Shown: positions 16,809 to 24,694 of the stretch, piece by piece
Numbering within the stretch: the first letter of the stretch is position 1
Layout: each line of letters opens with the position of its first letter
Assembly (NCBI RefSeq): GCF_900240335.1
Contig: NZ_LT964979.1
Span: 124,001-188,000 of the forward strand
Length of the DNA stretch: 64,000 bases
DNA from: Flavimobilis massiliensis
Lineage (GTDB): Bacteria > Actinomycetota > Actinomycetes > Actinomycetales > Cellulomonadaceae
Reading direction: 5' to 3'
Notes under the pieces: model-generated
Seen by the model: only the letters and a program-made list of their open reading frames with translations
Database searches by the model: none
What the model was told of the DNA's origin: nothing
Made by a program: the position numbers and the translations under genes

Positions 16809-17828
16809 CTAGAAGAGCGCGACCTTCGCGGGCGGCGGGAAGAGCGCGTCGATCTGCGCGAGCTCGTCGGCCGTGAGCGGGTGGACGGCCGCAGCGTTCT
16901 GCCGGACCTGCTCGGGCCGGGTCGCTCCGGCGATGACGCTTGCGACCTGCGGCTGCGCGGCGAGCCACGAGAACGCGAGCTCGAGCAGCCCGAGGCCGCG
17001 GGCACGGCCGAGCTCGGCGAGCGCCTCGAGTGCGTCCCACGGGGCCTCGTCGAGCATGTGCTGGCGCGTGTGCGAGAGCCGCCCCTCGGACGGCGTTGTG
17101 CCGCGCGAGTACTTCCCCGAGAGCAGCCCGTTGGCGAGGGGGAAGTAGGGGAGGATGCCGAGGCCGTACGCCTGGGCTGCGGGGACGACCTCGAGTTCGG
17201 CGCGGCGGTCGAGCAGGTTGTAGTGGCTCTGCGACGAGACGAACCGGGTAAGCCCCGTGCGGCGTGCGACGTGCTCGGCGTCGGCGATCTGCCAGCCCGC
17301 GCGGTTGGAGTGGCCGACGTGGAGGACCTTGCCCTCGCGCACGAGGTCGTCGAGCGCTCCGAGCGTCTCCTCGACCGGCGTCAGCGGGTCGGGCGTGTGG
17401 AGCTGGAAGAGGTCGATGTAGTCGGTGCCGAGGCGCGTGAGGGAGCCTTCGATCGCGCGACGCACGTAGCGGCGCGACCCGCGCGCGCCGCGGTCGTCGC
17501 CGTAGAGGCGGCCGTTGGCCATGCCGAACTTCGTCGCGACGACGACGTCGGCGCGGTGGCGTCCGAGTGCGGCGCCGAGCATGCGCTCGGAGAGCCCGCC
17601 CTCGTGCCCGTAGTTGTCCGCCGTGTCGAAGAACGTGATGCCGGCGTCGAGTGCAGCGTGGACGACCGCGTCGGTGCCCTCCTGCGTGAGGGTCGCTGTG
17701 CCGGTGCGGCCGAGGTTGTTGCAGCCGAGCCCGACGACGGACACGGCGAGGCCCGAGTCACCGACGCGGCGGGTCTCGGGGCTCGCCATGTCNGCGGGGG
17801 ACGCGGTGGGGGAGTGGTGGGCGGTCAC
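16809..17828 (-). CDS. Aldo/keto reductase
   Basis: NADPH-dependent oxidoreductase, about 339 residues, TIM-barrel AKR family. Visible are GLGCNNLGR near the N-terminus, FDTADNYG (catalytic Asp/Tyr), the Lys in VVATKFG and HVGHSNR. One base (17793) is undetermined, but it is the third base of a GCN codon, so alanine either way. The GTG at 17828 is chosen since a TAGCGT box (minus strand 17841-17836) stands seven bases before it, the pattern used by many genes here; ATG 17789 would give a 13-residue shorter protein and is also possible. Substrate unknown. Confidence 0.85.
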   Translation of the reverse strand: MTAHHSPTASPXDMASPETRRVGDSGLAVSVVGLGCNNLGRTGTATLTQEGTDAVVHAALDAGITFFDTADNYGHEGGLSERMLGAALGRHRADVVVATKFGMANGRLYGDDRGARGSRRYVRRAIEGSLTRLGTDYIDLFQLHTPDPLTPVEETLGALDDLVREGKVLHVGHSNRAGWQIADAEHVARRTGLTRFVSSQSHYNLLDRRAELEVVPAAQAYGLGILPYFPLANGLLSGKYSRGTTPSEGRLSHTRQHMLDEAPWDALEALAELGRARGLGLLELAFSWLAAQPQVASVIAGATRPEQVRQNAAAVHPLTADELAQIDALFPPPAKVALF

Positions 17829-17835
17829 GTCGACC

Positions 17836-17841
17836 ACGCTA
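17836..17841 (-). promoter_or_regulatory. -10 box for aldo/keto reductase gene
   Basis: TAGCGT on the minus strand, seven bases before GTG 17828. It supports a leaderless start at this GTG. Confidence 0.45.
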
Positions 17842-17898
17842 CCCCGGGGCGCGGGCCCACGATGTGGTCAGAACGTTCCACGTCATGAGGGCCGTGGT

Positions 17899-17904
17899 TA
17901 GCGT
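17899..17904 (+). promoter_or_regulatory. -10 box for methyltransferase gene
   Basis: TAGCGT six bases before ATG 17911, with no ribosome site between: leaderless pattern. Confidence 0.55.
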
Positions 17905-17910
17905 GACCTC

Positions 17911-18768
17911 ATGTCGACGACCACCGGGCCGGACGCCGTGACCGACGGCTCCAAGCCTCACCCCAAGGACTCCTACACGCACGGGCACCACGACTCCGTG
18001 CTGCGTTCGCACCGGTGGCGGACGGCGGAGAACTCCGCCGCGTACCTGCTGCCGCACCTGCGCGAGGGCCTCTCCGTGCTCGACGTCGGCTGCGGCCCGG
18101 GCACGATCACGGTCGACCTCGCGCGCACCGTGGGCCCGGGCGTCGTCACGGGCATCGACACGTCGACGGCGGTCCTCGAGCAGGCGCGGGCGACGGCCGC
18201 GAACCAAGGAGTGCGCAACGTCGAGTTCGTCGAGGCCGACGTCTACGACCTGCCGTTCGCCGACGGCTCGTTCGACATCGTCCACGCCCACCAGGTGCTG
18301 CAGCACCTCTCGGACCCGGTTGCGGCGCTGCGCGAGATCCGGCGCGTGACGCGGCCGGGCGGGCTCGTCGCGGTGCGCGACGCGGACTACGCGGCGATGG
18401 CCTGGTACCCGGAGTCGCAGGAGCTCACCGAGTGGAACGAGCTCTACCACGAGGTCGCGGCGGCGAACGGCGCGCAGCCGGACGCGGGTCGTCGGCTCGT
18501 GTCGTGGGTGCGCGCCGCAGGCTTCGCGGACGAGGCGATCACGGCGTCGGCGGGCGTGTGGTGCTACGCGTCGGACGCGGACCGCGCGTGGTGGGGCGAC
18601 CTGTGGGCGGAGCGGTGCCTCTCGTCGCAGTTCGGAATGCAGGCGCGGGCGACGGGCCTCGCGGACGACGTCGCGCTCGAGGAGATCGCCCGCGGCTGGC
18701 GCCAGTGGGCGCAGGACGAGGATGGCTGGTTCTCGATCACGCACGGCGAGGTGCTCGCGCGGGCGTGA
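17911..18768 (+). CDS. Class I SAM-dependent methyltransferase
   Basis: 285 residues with the SAM-binding motif I DVGCGPGT, motif II around VTGIDTST, and the post-motif VEADVYDLPFADGSFDIV followed by HQVLQHL, typical of the UbiE/Methyltransf_11 group. Its acceptor substrate cannot be told from the sequence. The gene stands alone with its own leaderless-type promoter, divergent from the aldo/keto reductase gene. Confidence 0.85.
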   Translation: MSTTTGPDAVTDGSKPHPKDSYTHGHHDSVLRSHRWRTAENSAAYLLPHLREGLSVLDVGCGPGTITVDLARTVGPGVVTGIDTSTAVLEQARATAANQGVRNVEFVEADVYDLPFADGSFDIVHAHQVLQHLSDPVAALREIRRVTRPGGLVAVRDADYAAMAWYPESQELTEWNELYHEVAAANGAQPDAGRRLVSWVRAAGFADEAITASAGVWCYASDADRAWWGDLWAERCLSSQFGMQARATGLADDVALEEIARGWRQWAQDEDGWFSITHGEVLARA

Positions 18769-18827
18769 GCCCGTGCTGCGACGTGACCGTGAGTCGGGCG
18801 TCACGGCCGGGTGTCGGTCGGCCCGCG

Positions 18828-18833
18828 TAGGCT
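18828..18833 (+). promoter_or_regulatory. -10 box for FAH-family gene
   Basis: TAGGCT six bases before GTG 18840; no ribosome site. Leaderless pattern. Confidence 0.6.
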
Positions 18834-18839
18834 TGGCCC

Positions 18840-19622
18840 GTGCGTATCGCTAGGTTCACCCAAGGCTCCGACCCCCGTTTCGCGCTCGTCGACGGCGCCC
18901 CCGGCGCGGAGGCGCTCCACGTCATCACCGGGGACCCGCTCTACATGCCGGTCCAGCAGACCGGTGAGGTCGTCCCGCTCACGGACGACGTTCGTCTCCT
19001 CGCGCCGGTCATCCCACGCTCGAAGATCGTCGCGGTTGGCCGCAACTACGCGGACCACGTCAAAGAGATGGGCAACGAGCTGCCCACGTCCCCGCTGCTG
19101 TTCTTCAAGCCGAACACGTCGGTCGTCGGCCCGGACGACCCGATCGTCCTGCCGTCGTGGACGCGCGAGGTTTCCTACGAGTCCGAGCTTGCGGTCGTCA
19201 TCGGCAAGGTGACGAAGGACGTCGAGCCTGAGGACGCGCTCTCGAAGGTCTTCGGCTACACGGTCGCGAACGACGTCACGGCGCGCGACGTGCAGCGTGC
19301 CGAGGACCAGTGGGCGCGCGCGAAGGGCTTCGATTCCTCGTGCCCGCTCGGTCCGTGGATCACGACGGGCCTCGACCCGGAGGACCTTGCGGTGCGTTCG
19401 CGGGTCAACGGTGAGGTCCGGCAGGACGGCCGCACGTCGGACATGATCTTCGACGTCGCGTTCCTCGTCTCTTACGTCTCGCAGGCGTTCACGCTCCTGC
19501 CGGGCGACGTCATCCTCACGGGCACGCCTGCGGGCGTCGGCTCCGTCGACCACGGTGATGTCGTCGAGTGCGAGGTCGAGGGCGTCGGCGTCCTGCGCAA
19601 CCCCGTCATCCGGCGCGGCTGA
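18840..19622 (+). CDS. Fumarylacetoacetate hydrolase family protein
   Basis: 260-residue metal-dependent enzyme of the FAH superfamily. Typical features: VGRNYADH, LLFFKPNTSVVG, the metal-binding YESELAVVIGK, GYTVANDVTARD and the end motif GDVILTGTPAGVG. Members hydrolyse or isomerise acylpyruvates and related aromatic-degradation intermediates; in actinobacteria this gene commonly precedes gltX and its exact substrate is unknown. GTG 18840 is the start because of the adjacent -10 box. gltX begins 74 bases downstream and may be partly cotranscribed. Confidence 0.85.
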   Translation: MRIARFTQGSDPRFALVDGAPGAEALHVITGDPLYMPVQQTGEVVPLTDDVRLLAPVIPRSKIVAVGRNYADHVKEMGNELPTSPLLFFKPNTSVVGPDDPIVLPSWTREVSYESELAVVIGKVTKDVEPEDALSKVFGYTVANDVTARDVQRAEDQWARAKGFDSSCPLGPWITTGLDPEDLAVRSRVNGEVRQDGRTSDMIFDVAFLVSYVSQAFTLLPGDVILTGTPAGVGSVDHGDVVECEVEGVGVLRNPVIRRG

Positions 19623-19696
19623 GCCCCGCCTCCGCTCCCTCCTTTCCCAGGCCTGCCGCGCAGGCCTCCGGCCACCCCTGGAACAAGGTGCACATA

Positions 19697-21316
19697 GTGT
19701 CTGCAGTCCTCCCCACCGGCTCCGACGTCCGCGTCCGTTTCTGCCCTTCGCCGACGGGCACGCCGCACGTCGGCATGGTCCGCACGGCGCTGTTCAACTG
19801 GGCGTACGCGCGCCACGTCGGCGGCACGTTCGTCTTCCGCATCGAGGACACCGACGCGGCGCGCGACTCCGAGGAGAGCTACGCGCAGATCCTCGAGGCG
19901 CTGCGCTGGCTCGGGCTCGACTGGGACGAGGGCATCGACGTCGGCGGCCCGCACGGCCCGTACCGTCAGTCGCAGCGCAAGGACCTCTACGCGGATGTCG
20001 CGCGACGCCTGCTCGAGGGCGGCTACGCGTACGAGTCCTTCTCGACGCCCGAGGAGATCGAGGCGCGGAACGTCGCGGCCGGTCGTCCGGCGGCGATGGG
20101 CTACGACGGCTTCGACCGCGACCTCACGGACGAGCAGAAGGCCGAGTTCCGTGCGGCAGGGCGTGAGCCGGTCCTGCGTCTGCGGATGCCCGACGAGGAT
20201 GTGACGTTCACGGATCTCGTGCGCGGCGAGATCACGTTCAAGGCGGGGACGGTTCCTGACTACGTCATCGTCCGTGCGAACGGGGACGCGCTCTACACGC
20301 TCGTCAACCCGGTCGACGACGCGCTCATGGACATCACCCACGTGCTGCGCGGCGAGGACCTCCTCTCGTCGACGCCCCGCCAGGTCGTCCTCTACCGTGC
20401 GCTGCTCGAGCTCGGCATCGCGAAGGTCATGCCAGCGTTCGGGCACCTGCCGTACGTCATGGGCGAGGGCAACAAGAAGCTCTCGAAGCGCGACCCGGAG
20501 TCGAACCTCTTCCTCCACCGCGACCGTGGCTTCACGCGGGAGGGTCTCGTCAACTACCTCGCGCTGCTCGGTTGGTCGATCGCGGCGGACCGCGACATCT
20601 TCTCGGTCGACGAACTCGTCGAGGCGTTTGACATTGCGGACGTCAACCCTAACCCGGCGCGTTTCGACCTCAAGAAGGCGGAGGCGATCAACGCTGCGCA
20701 CGTGCGTCTGCTCGACCCGGCCGACTTCCGGTCGCGGCTCGTGCCGCACCTCCACGCGGCGGGGCTCGTCGACGCGGCCGTGTACGACGAGCTCCCGGAG
20801 GCTCAGCGCGCGTTGCTCGACGCGGGCGCGCCCCTCGTCCAGGAGCGCATGACGCTCCTCGGCGAGGTCACGGGGATGCTCGGCTTCCTCTTCGTCGCCG
20901 ACGACGCGGTCGTCTTCGACGCGGACTCGATGGCGGCGCTCGTCGACAAGAACACGTTCAAGGGCGTCCTCCCGGGCGTCCAGGCCGAGCTTGTCCTGCC
21001 CGAGGGCGCGGCACCGGGCACGGCGATGCAGCTGACCGAGGCGTCGGTCGCGCAGGTGCGTGAGCGTCTGCGCGAGATGCTCGACCGCGCGATCGAGGTC
21101 CTCGAGAGCGTGGCGTCGTTCGACCCGACGACGACGCAGGACGCGCTCAAGGCTGCGCTCATCGAGGAGATGGGCGTCAAGCCGAAGTTCGCGTTCGCGC
21201 CGCTGCGCGTCGCGATCACGGGGCGGCGGGTGTCGCCGCCGCTTTTCGAGTCGATGGAGATCCTCGGCCGCGAGTCGTCCCTCGCGCGCGTCCGCGCGCT
21301 GCGGGCGGCGCTGTGA
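19697..21316 (+). CDS. gltX: Glutamyl-tRNA synthetase
   Basis: Class I aminoacyl-tRNA synthetase, 539 residues. It has the HIGH-type signature in FCPSPTGTPHVGMVRTAL, the KMSKS-type loop KKLSKRD and a C-terminal anticodon-binding helical domain. GTG 19697 is chosen: AAGG stands at proper spacing and the catalytic signature starts about 17 residues in. In actinobacteria the enzyme is usually non-discriminating and also charges tRNA-Gln, which is then amidated by GatCAB; the tRNA-Gln gene lies nearby. Its stop overlaps the start of the HAD gene. Confidence 0.95.
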   Translation: MSAVLPTGSDVRVRFCPSPTGTPHVGMVRTALFNWAYARHVGGTFVFRIEDTDAARDSEESYAQILEALRWLGLDWDEGIDVGGPHGPYRQSQRKDLYADVARRLLEGGYAYESFSTPEEIEARNVAAGRPAAMGYDGFDRDLTDEQKAEFRAAGREPVLRLRMPDEDVTFTDLVRGEITFKAGTVPDYVIVRANGDALYTLVNPVDDALMDITHVLRGEDLLSSTPRQVVLYRALLELGIAKVMPAFGHLPYVMGEGNKKLSKRDPESNLFLHRDRGFTREGLVNYLALLGWSIAADRDIFSVDELVEAFDIADVNPNPARFDLKKAEAINAAHVRLLDPADFRSRLVPHLHAAGLVDAAVYDELPEAQRALLDAGAPLVQERMTLLGEVTGMLGFLFVADDAVVFDADSMAALVDKNTFKGVLPGVQAELVLPEGAAPGTAMQLTEASVAQVRERLREMLDRAIEVLESVASFDPTTTQDALKAALIEEMGVKPKFAFAPLRVAITGRRVSPPLFESMEILGRESSLARVRALRAAL

Positions 21317-22140
21317 CCGCCGGTACGTCCGACCCGCAGGCGCCCCGCGCCGACGTCCTCGCGGCGACGGTCGCGGGGCGTCCGCGCATCGCGGGCGTGC
21401 TCTTCGACGTCGACGACACGCTCGTCGACACGCGCGGGGCGTTCGCGGACGCGATGGCGGAGGTCGCGCGTGTCTACCTGCCGCACCTGCCTGACGAGCG
21501 ACGCGGTGAGGTCCTCGCGACGTGGCGGCGCGACGTCGGCGGCCACTACCGGGCGTACACCCGTGGCGAGGTGTCGTTCCGGGCCCAGCGCATGACGCGG
21601 GCGACCGAGCTCATGGCGGCGTTCGGTGGTCCAGAACTCGACGACGCGGCTTTCGACGCGTGGGACGTCGTCTTCGAGTCCGCGTTCGCGGAGGCGTGGC
21701 GGGCGTTCCCCGAGGCGGCCGATGTCGTCGACGCACTGCTCGCGGCCGGCGTGCCGGTCGGCGCGCTCTCGAACGCTGCGACCGACTACCAGGTGCGCAA
21801 GCTCGGCGCCGTCGGCCTCGGGGAGCGCGTGCCGATGCTCGTGGGCGTCGACGTCTTCGGCGTCGGCAAGCCCGACCCCCGCGTGTTCCTCGAGGCGGCA
21901 CGCCGGCTCGGCACGGTGCCCGCGGAGACGCTCTACGTCGGGGACGAGCTCGATATCGACGCGGGTGGTGCGGTGCGTGCCGGGCTCCTGGGGGCGTGGC
22001 TCGACCGACCGGGTGCGCGGCGCGGGGGAGCTCACCCCGAGGATCCCGAGGCTGCGCGGGCGGCCGGGGTCGCGGTGTTGACGACGCTCGAGGACGTGCT
22101 CGCGCTCGTCGGGCTCGGGGAGCCCGCGGCGCGCGTCTGA
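21313..22140 (+). CDS. HAD-family hydrolase
   Basis: 275-residue haloacid-dehalogenase-type phosphatase. Motif I LFDVDDTLVD supplies the nucleophile Asp, motif II is ALSNA, the Lys is in GKPDPRVF and motif IV in YVGDELDIDAGGA. GTG 21313 overlaps the gltX stop (GTGA), so the two are translationally coupled. An ~25-residue Ala-rich leader precedes motif I. Substrate unknown. Confidence 0.85.
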   Translation: MTAGTSDPQAPRADVLAATVAGRPRIAGVLFDVDDTLVDTRGAFADAMAEVARVYLPHLPDERRGEVLATWRRDVGGHYRAYTRGEVSFRAQRMTRATELMAAFGGPELDDAAFDAWDVVFESAFAEAWRAFPEAADVVDALLAAGVPVGALSNAATDYQVRKLGAVGLGERVPMLVGVDVFGVGKPDPRVFLEAARRLGTVPAETLYVGDELDIDAGGAVRAGLLGAWLDRPGARRGGAHPEDPEAARAAGVAVLTTLEDVLALVGLGEPAARV

Positions 22141-22208
22141 CTAGCGCGGGCGGGGGCTTGACGTGGTCGCCGCCTCGTGGGTGTGACCGCCGTGACGCCC
22201 TCCCGGTT

Positions 22209-22237
22209 TTGTCGCTCGGCCGATCGTCGGGTACTGT
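22209..22237 (+). promoter_or_regulatory. Promoter of tRNA-Gln
   Basis: TTGTCG (22209-22214) and TACTGT (22232-22237) with a 17-base spacer, about 80 bases before the tRNA-Gln. A good match to a housekeeping sigma-factor promoter. Confidence 0.6.
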
Positions 22238-22316
22238 TCTTTCTCGGGACAACCCCTGGAAAACGGGTTGGCGGCCTCTTCGAGGGCGTCGATGACGGAC
22301 TGGTGGGTTACCCCCT

Positions 22317-22388
22317 TGGGGTATGGTGTAATTGGCAACACAACGGTTTCTGGTACCGTCATTCTAGGTTCGAGTCCTGGTACCCCAG
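22317..22388 (+). tRNA. tRNA-Gln (anticodon CTG)
   Basis: 72 bases without encoded CCA. Acceptor arms TGGGGTA (22317-22323) and TACCCCA (22381-22387) pair fully. The anticodon arm ACGGT/ACCGT encloses TTCTGGT with anticodon CTG. The T arm GGTTCGAGTCC is canonical. Confidence 0.95.
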
Positions 22389-22484
22389 CTCAAGATCTTC
22401 GTATCGAGCGGTCGTCACGGCCGCATCACGCCGAGGATCTTGCTCCGTCAGGAGGAGTGCTCGCACTCGCACCTGGCATGTCCT

Positions 22485-22557
22485 GCCCCCGTCGTCTAGC
22501 GGCCTAGGACGCCGCCCTCTCACGGCGGTAACACGGGTTCAAATCCCGTCGGGGGTA
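22485..22557 (+). tRNA. tRNA-Glu (anticodon CTC), copy 1
   Basis: 73 bases. Acceptor GCCCCCG pairs with CGGGGGT, discriminator A. Anticodon stem CCGCC/GGCGG, loop CTCTCAC with anticodon CTC. T arm with GGTTCAAATCC. Identical over all 73 bases to the copy at 23458. Ninety-six bases after tRNA-Gln, possibly the same transcript. Confidence 0.95.
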
Positions 22558-22563
22558 CGTCTC

Positions 22564-22596
22564 GAAGGCCCGGTCATCACTGATGACCGGGCCTTC
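22564..22596 (+). terminator. Terminator after tRNA-Glu copy 1
   Basis: Perfect inverted repeat GAAGGCCCGGTCATC... closing with GATGACCGGGCCTTC, seven bases after the tRNA. Nearly identical to the terminator of copy 2. Confidence 0.8.
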
Positions 22597-22759
22597 GTCA
22601 TTTCCGACTCTGGGTCGCGGGTCGCACGCGGCAGAACGAGCGAGCCGCACAACCCGCAGGACGTGCCCAATTCCGGTAGCGTGCCGCTGACGCGCGGGGC
22701 CGCACCGGATCGCGTGAGCGCTGACCCGGTGAGCCGGGTCCCGGCAGAGGAGCAGGAAC

Positions 22760-23323
22760 ATGACGCCATCAACACCCGAACGGCGGCGCATCGGCTGGCG
22801 TATCGCTCTCATCGTCCTGGGTTTGGTCCTGTCGCTCGTCTCCGGGGTCATCGTCCTGCTTCTCTTCGGGCTCGCTGCCATGGGCACTGCCGCGATGAAC
22901 GAGGGTGACGCCTCGACGAGCGGCGTGGTGGTCGCGGTCGCACCGGGCGCGGACGGCGAGGGCGCCGGCAGCTGCGTCCTCACCTTCACGTACACGGTCG
23001 ACGGCGTCGAACGTGAGGCCGTCGACCGTGAGCCCGCGGCGATGGATGCGTGCGACGCGGTCGTTGGCGAGACCATTCCCGTGCGGATCGACGCGGAGTC
23101 GGGCGTGGCGAGCTACGACCCGGCCCCCGCCCTCGAGGCGTTGTTCGCGTGGATCGGCCGGCTGTGGATCGTCGTCGCTGCGCTGGCTGCCGTCGGCGTC
23201 GCGGGGATCGTCCTTCTCGTGCGCGCCGTGAGGCACAACCGTCGACTCGCCGCTCAGGAGCATGCAGCGCTCCTCCCGGCCGGGGGGCTGGCTGGTCCGG
23301 GCGGCGGTCCGGCGGCGTCCTGA
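22760..23323 (+). CDS. Small two-TM membrane protein, DUF3592-like
   Basis: 187 residues: N-terminal helix (about 14-42), an extracytoplasmic domain with CVLTFTYTVDGVER and IPVRIDAESGVASYDP, a second helix (~130-150), then a short cytoplasmic Gly/Ala tail. This layout recalls DUF3592 proteins and the protein encoded at 11355-11774. ATG 22760 has AGAGGAG upstream. The gene is enclosed between two identical tRNA-Glu/terminator units. Function unknown. Confidence 0.7.
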   Translation: MTPSTPERRRIGWRIALIVLGLVLSLVSGVIVLLLFGLAAMGTAAMNEGDASTSGVVVAVAPGADGEGAGSCVLTFTYTVDGVEREAVDREPAAMDACDAVVGETIPVRIDAESGVASYDPAPALEALFAWIGRLWIVVAALAAVGVAGIVLLVRAVRHNRRLAAQEHAALLPAGGLAGPGGGPAAS

Positions 23324-23400
23324 CCCGAGGCGGTGCTGCCCTCGCTCTCGTGTGACGACGGTCACCGAACGTCGAATGGCGCGCGGAGCCCGTGACTGTG

Positions 23401-23406
23401 TAATGT
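23401..23406 (+). promoter_or_regulatory. Extended -10 of tRNA-Glu copy 2
   Basis: TGTGTAATGT, an extended -10 element with its TAATGT box at 23401-23406, 51 bases before the tRNA. The -35 region is weak. Confidence 0.45.
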
Positions 23407-23457
23407 TCTCGACGGCGCAGCGAGCGGCACCTTCGGGTGAGGCTCGAGCGTCGTCCG

Positions 23458-23530
23458 GCCCCCGTCGTCTAGCGGCCTAGGACGCCGCCCTCTCACGGCG
23501 GTAACACGGGTTCAAATCCCGTCGGGGGTA
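23458..23530 (+). tRNA. tRNA-Glu (anticodon CTC), copy 2
   Basis: Identical in all 73 bases to the gene at 22485-22557, with the same anticodon CTC. Followed by an almost identical terminator. Confidence 0.95.
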
Positions 23531-23537
23531 CGTTCGC

Positions 23538-23570
23538 GAAGGCCCGGTCATCATCGATGACCGGGCCTTC
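23538..23570 (+). terminator. Terminator after tRNA-Glu copy 2
   Basis: GAAGGCCCGGTCATC (23538-23552), loop ATC, GATGACCGGGCCTTC (23556-23570): a perfect 15-bp stem. Confidence 0.85.
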
Positions 23571-23599
23571 CGCCTGCGCGGGGTAGTTTCGCACCTCGT

Positions 23600-23768
23600 G
23601 ACGGCGCGCGTGCCGCGGCCGACGCGTTCGGCGCGCACGGTGTCATCGTCGCGGGCCACGCGCATCCCCATGTCGGGCGCCGCGAGCTCGCTCAACGCCG
23701 CGAACGCCGCGACGGTCGTCCTCTACGAGGCTGCGCGGCAGCGGGGCGCGGCAGGTCGTCGGGGCTGA
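23600..23768 (+). pseudogene. Remnant of a TrmH/SpoU-type RNA methyltransferase gene
   Basis: Two pieces in different frames carry family signatures. First, bases ~23612-23658 read RAAADAFGAHGVIVAGHA, resembling the cofactor-domain segment of TrmH-family RNA methyltransferases. Second, from ~23660 the frame reads RIPMSGAASSLNAANAATVV and on through LYEAARQRG to a stop at 23766-23768, the typical C-terminal knot of SpoU/TrmH enzymes. Roughly 90 residues normally found between them are missing and the frame shifts at the joint, and the N-terminal half is absent. I conclude an internally deleted, dead gene. Confidence 0.7.
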
Positions 23769-23814
23769 CGGAGGCTGGCCCGCTGATCCTCTGTCCCGTT
23801 GACCCCCTGACGCA

Positions 23815-23850
23815 CCGAGGCCCGCCGAGAGGGTGCTCGACGGGCCTCGG
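23815..23850 (-). terminator. Terminator after ndgR
   Basis: CCGAGGCCCG (23815-23824) pairs with CGGGCCTCGG (23841-23850), 12 bases after the ndgR stop; symmetric, so it may also stop plus-strand transcripts. Confidence 0.7.
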
Positions 23851-23862
23851 AACGGGAGCCGC

Positions 23863-24582
23863 TCAGCTGGCGGCGCGCCGCAGAACCTCGGTGAGGCGGT
23901 TGGCGGCGGCGACGACGGAGCCAGCGTGCAGGCGGCCGGGCTGGCGGCTGAGCCGCTCGACGGGGCCCGAGATCGACACGGCGGCGACGACGCGGCCCGA
24001 GGGGCCGCGGACGGGCGCGGAGACGGATGCGACGCCGGCCTCGCGTTCCGAGACGGACTGCGCCCAGCCGCGGCGGCGGACGCCCGAGAGGATCGTCGCG
24101 GTGAACTTGGCGCCCTGGAGCCCGCGGTGAAGCCGGTCGGGCTCCTCCCAGGCGAGGAGGATCTGGGCGGCCGAGCCGGCGAGCATCGTGAGGGTTGCGC
24201 CGACGGGGATCGAGTCGCGCAGCCCGACGGGTCGCTCGGCGGCCGCGACGCAGATGCGCTGGTCACCCTGGCGCCGGTAGAGCTGGGCGCTCTCGCCGGT
24301 GTGATCGCGCAGCGCGGTGAGCACGGGGTTGGCGGCCGCGAGGAGGCGGTCCTCGCCGGCCGCGGTCGCGAGCTCGTTGAGCCGCGGGCCGAGGACGAAG
24401 CGTCCCTGCATGTCGCGGGCGACGAGACGATGGTGCTCGAGGGCGACGGCCAGGCGGTGCGCCGTCGGTCGGGCGAGGTGGGTGGCTGCGACGAGCTGGG
24501 CGAGCGTCGCAGGACCGGCTTCGAGAGCGCCGAGAACGGCGGCGGCCTTGTCGAGGACGCCGACTCCGCTAGAGTTGTCCAT
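23863..24582 (-). CDS. ndgR: IclR-family regulator of leucine biosynthesis (NdgR/LtbR-like)
   Basis: 239-residue transcription factor: N-terminal winged helix (GVGVLDKAAAVLGALEAGPATLAQL... region with ATHLARPTAHRLAVALEHH) and a C-terminal IclR effector domain (LRDSIPVGATLTMLAGSAAQI, later PVRGPSGRVVAAVSISGP). The divergent position directly before leuCD is the hallmark of NdgR/LtbR, which controls leuCD and related amino-acid genes in streptomycetes and corynebacteria. ATG 24582 is the start; CAATAT stands six bases before it on the minus strand, so the transcript may be leaderless. Confidence 0.88.
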   Translation of the reverse strand: MDNSSGVGVLDKAAAVLGALEAGPATLAQLVAATHLARPTAHRLAVALEHHRLVARDMQGRFVLGPRLNELATAAGEDRLLAAANPVLTALRDHTGESAQLYRRQGDQRICVAAAERPVGLRDSIPVGATLTMLAGSAAQILLAWEEPDRLHRGLQGAKFTATILSGVRRRGWAQSVSEREAGVASVSAPVRGPSGRVVAAVSISGPVERLSRQPGRLHAGSVVAAANRLTEVLRRAAS

Positions 24583-24596
24583 AGGACGATATTGCA

Positions 24597-24613
24597 GTCT
24601 CGGAGGCTGAGAC
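24597..24613. promoter_or_regulatory. Candidate NdgR operator
   Basis: Inverted repeat GTCTC-N7-GAGAC in the 112-bp divergent region between ndgR and leuC, next to the probable ndgR -10 box. The position fits autoregulation and control of leuCD; binding is inferred only. Confidence 0.4.
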
Positions 24614-24694
24614 GCAAGTGCGACGCACCGTGTGTCGTCGCGATTCTAGTCCCTGCCGCCGCTTCGCGGCAGTCTTTGACGAGAGGAACATTCC

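Noticed and set aside
22485..23570. Integrative element bounded by tRNA-Glu att sites
   Set aside because: Both tRNA genes are complete with their own terminators, the enclosed segment is below 1 kb, and there is no integrase.
24583..24694. T-box or leader-peptide attenuator for leuCD
   Set aside because: The 112-bp gap lacks a T-box sequence, a leucine-rich leader ORF and a terminator stem.
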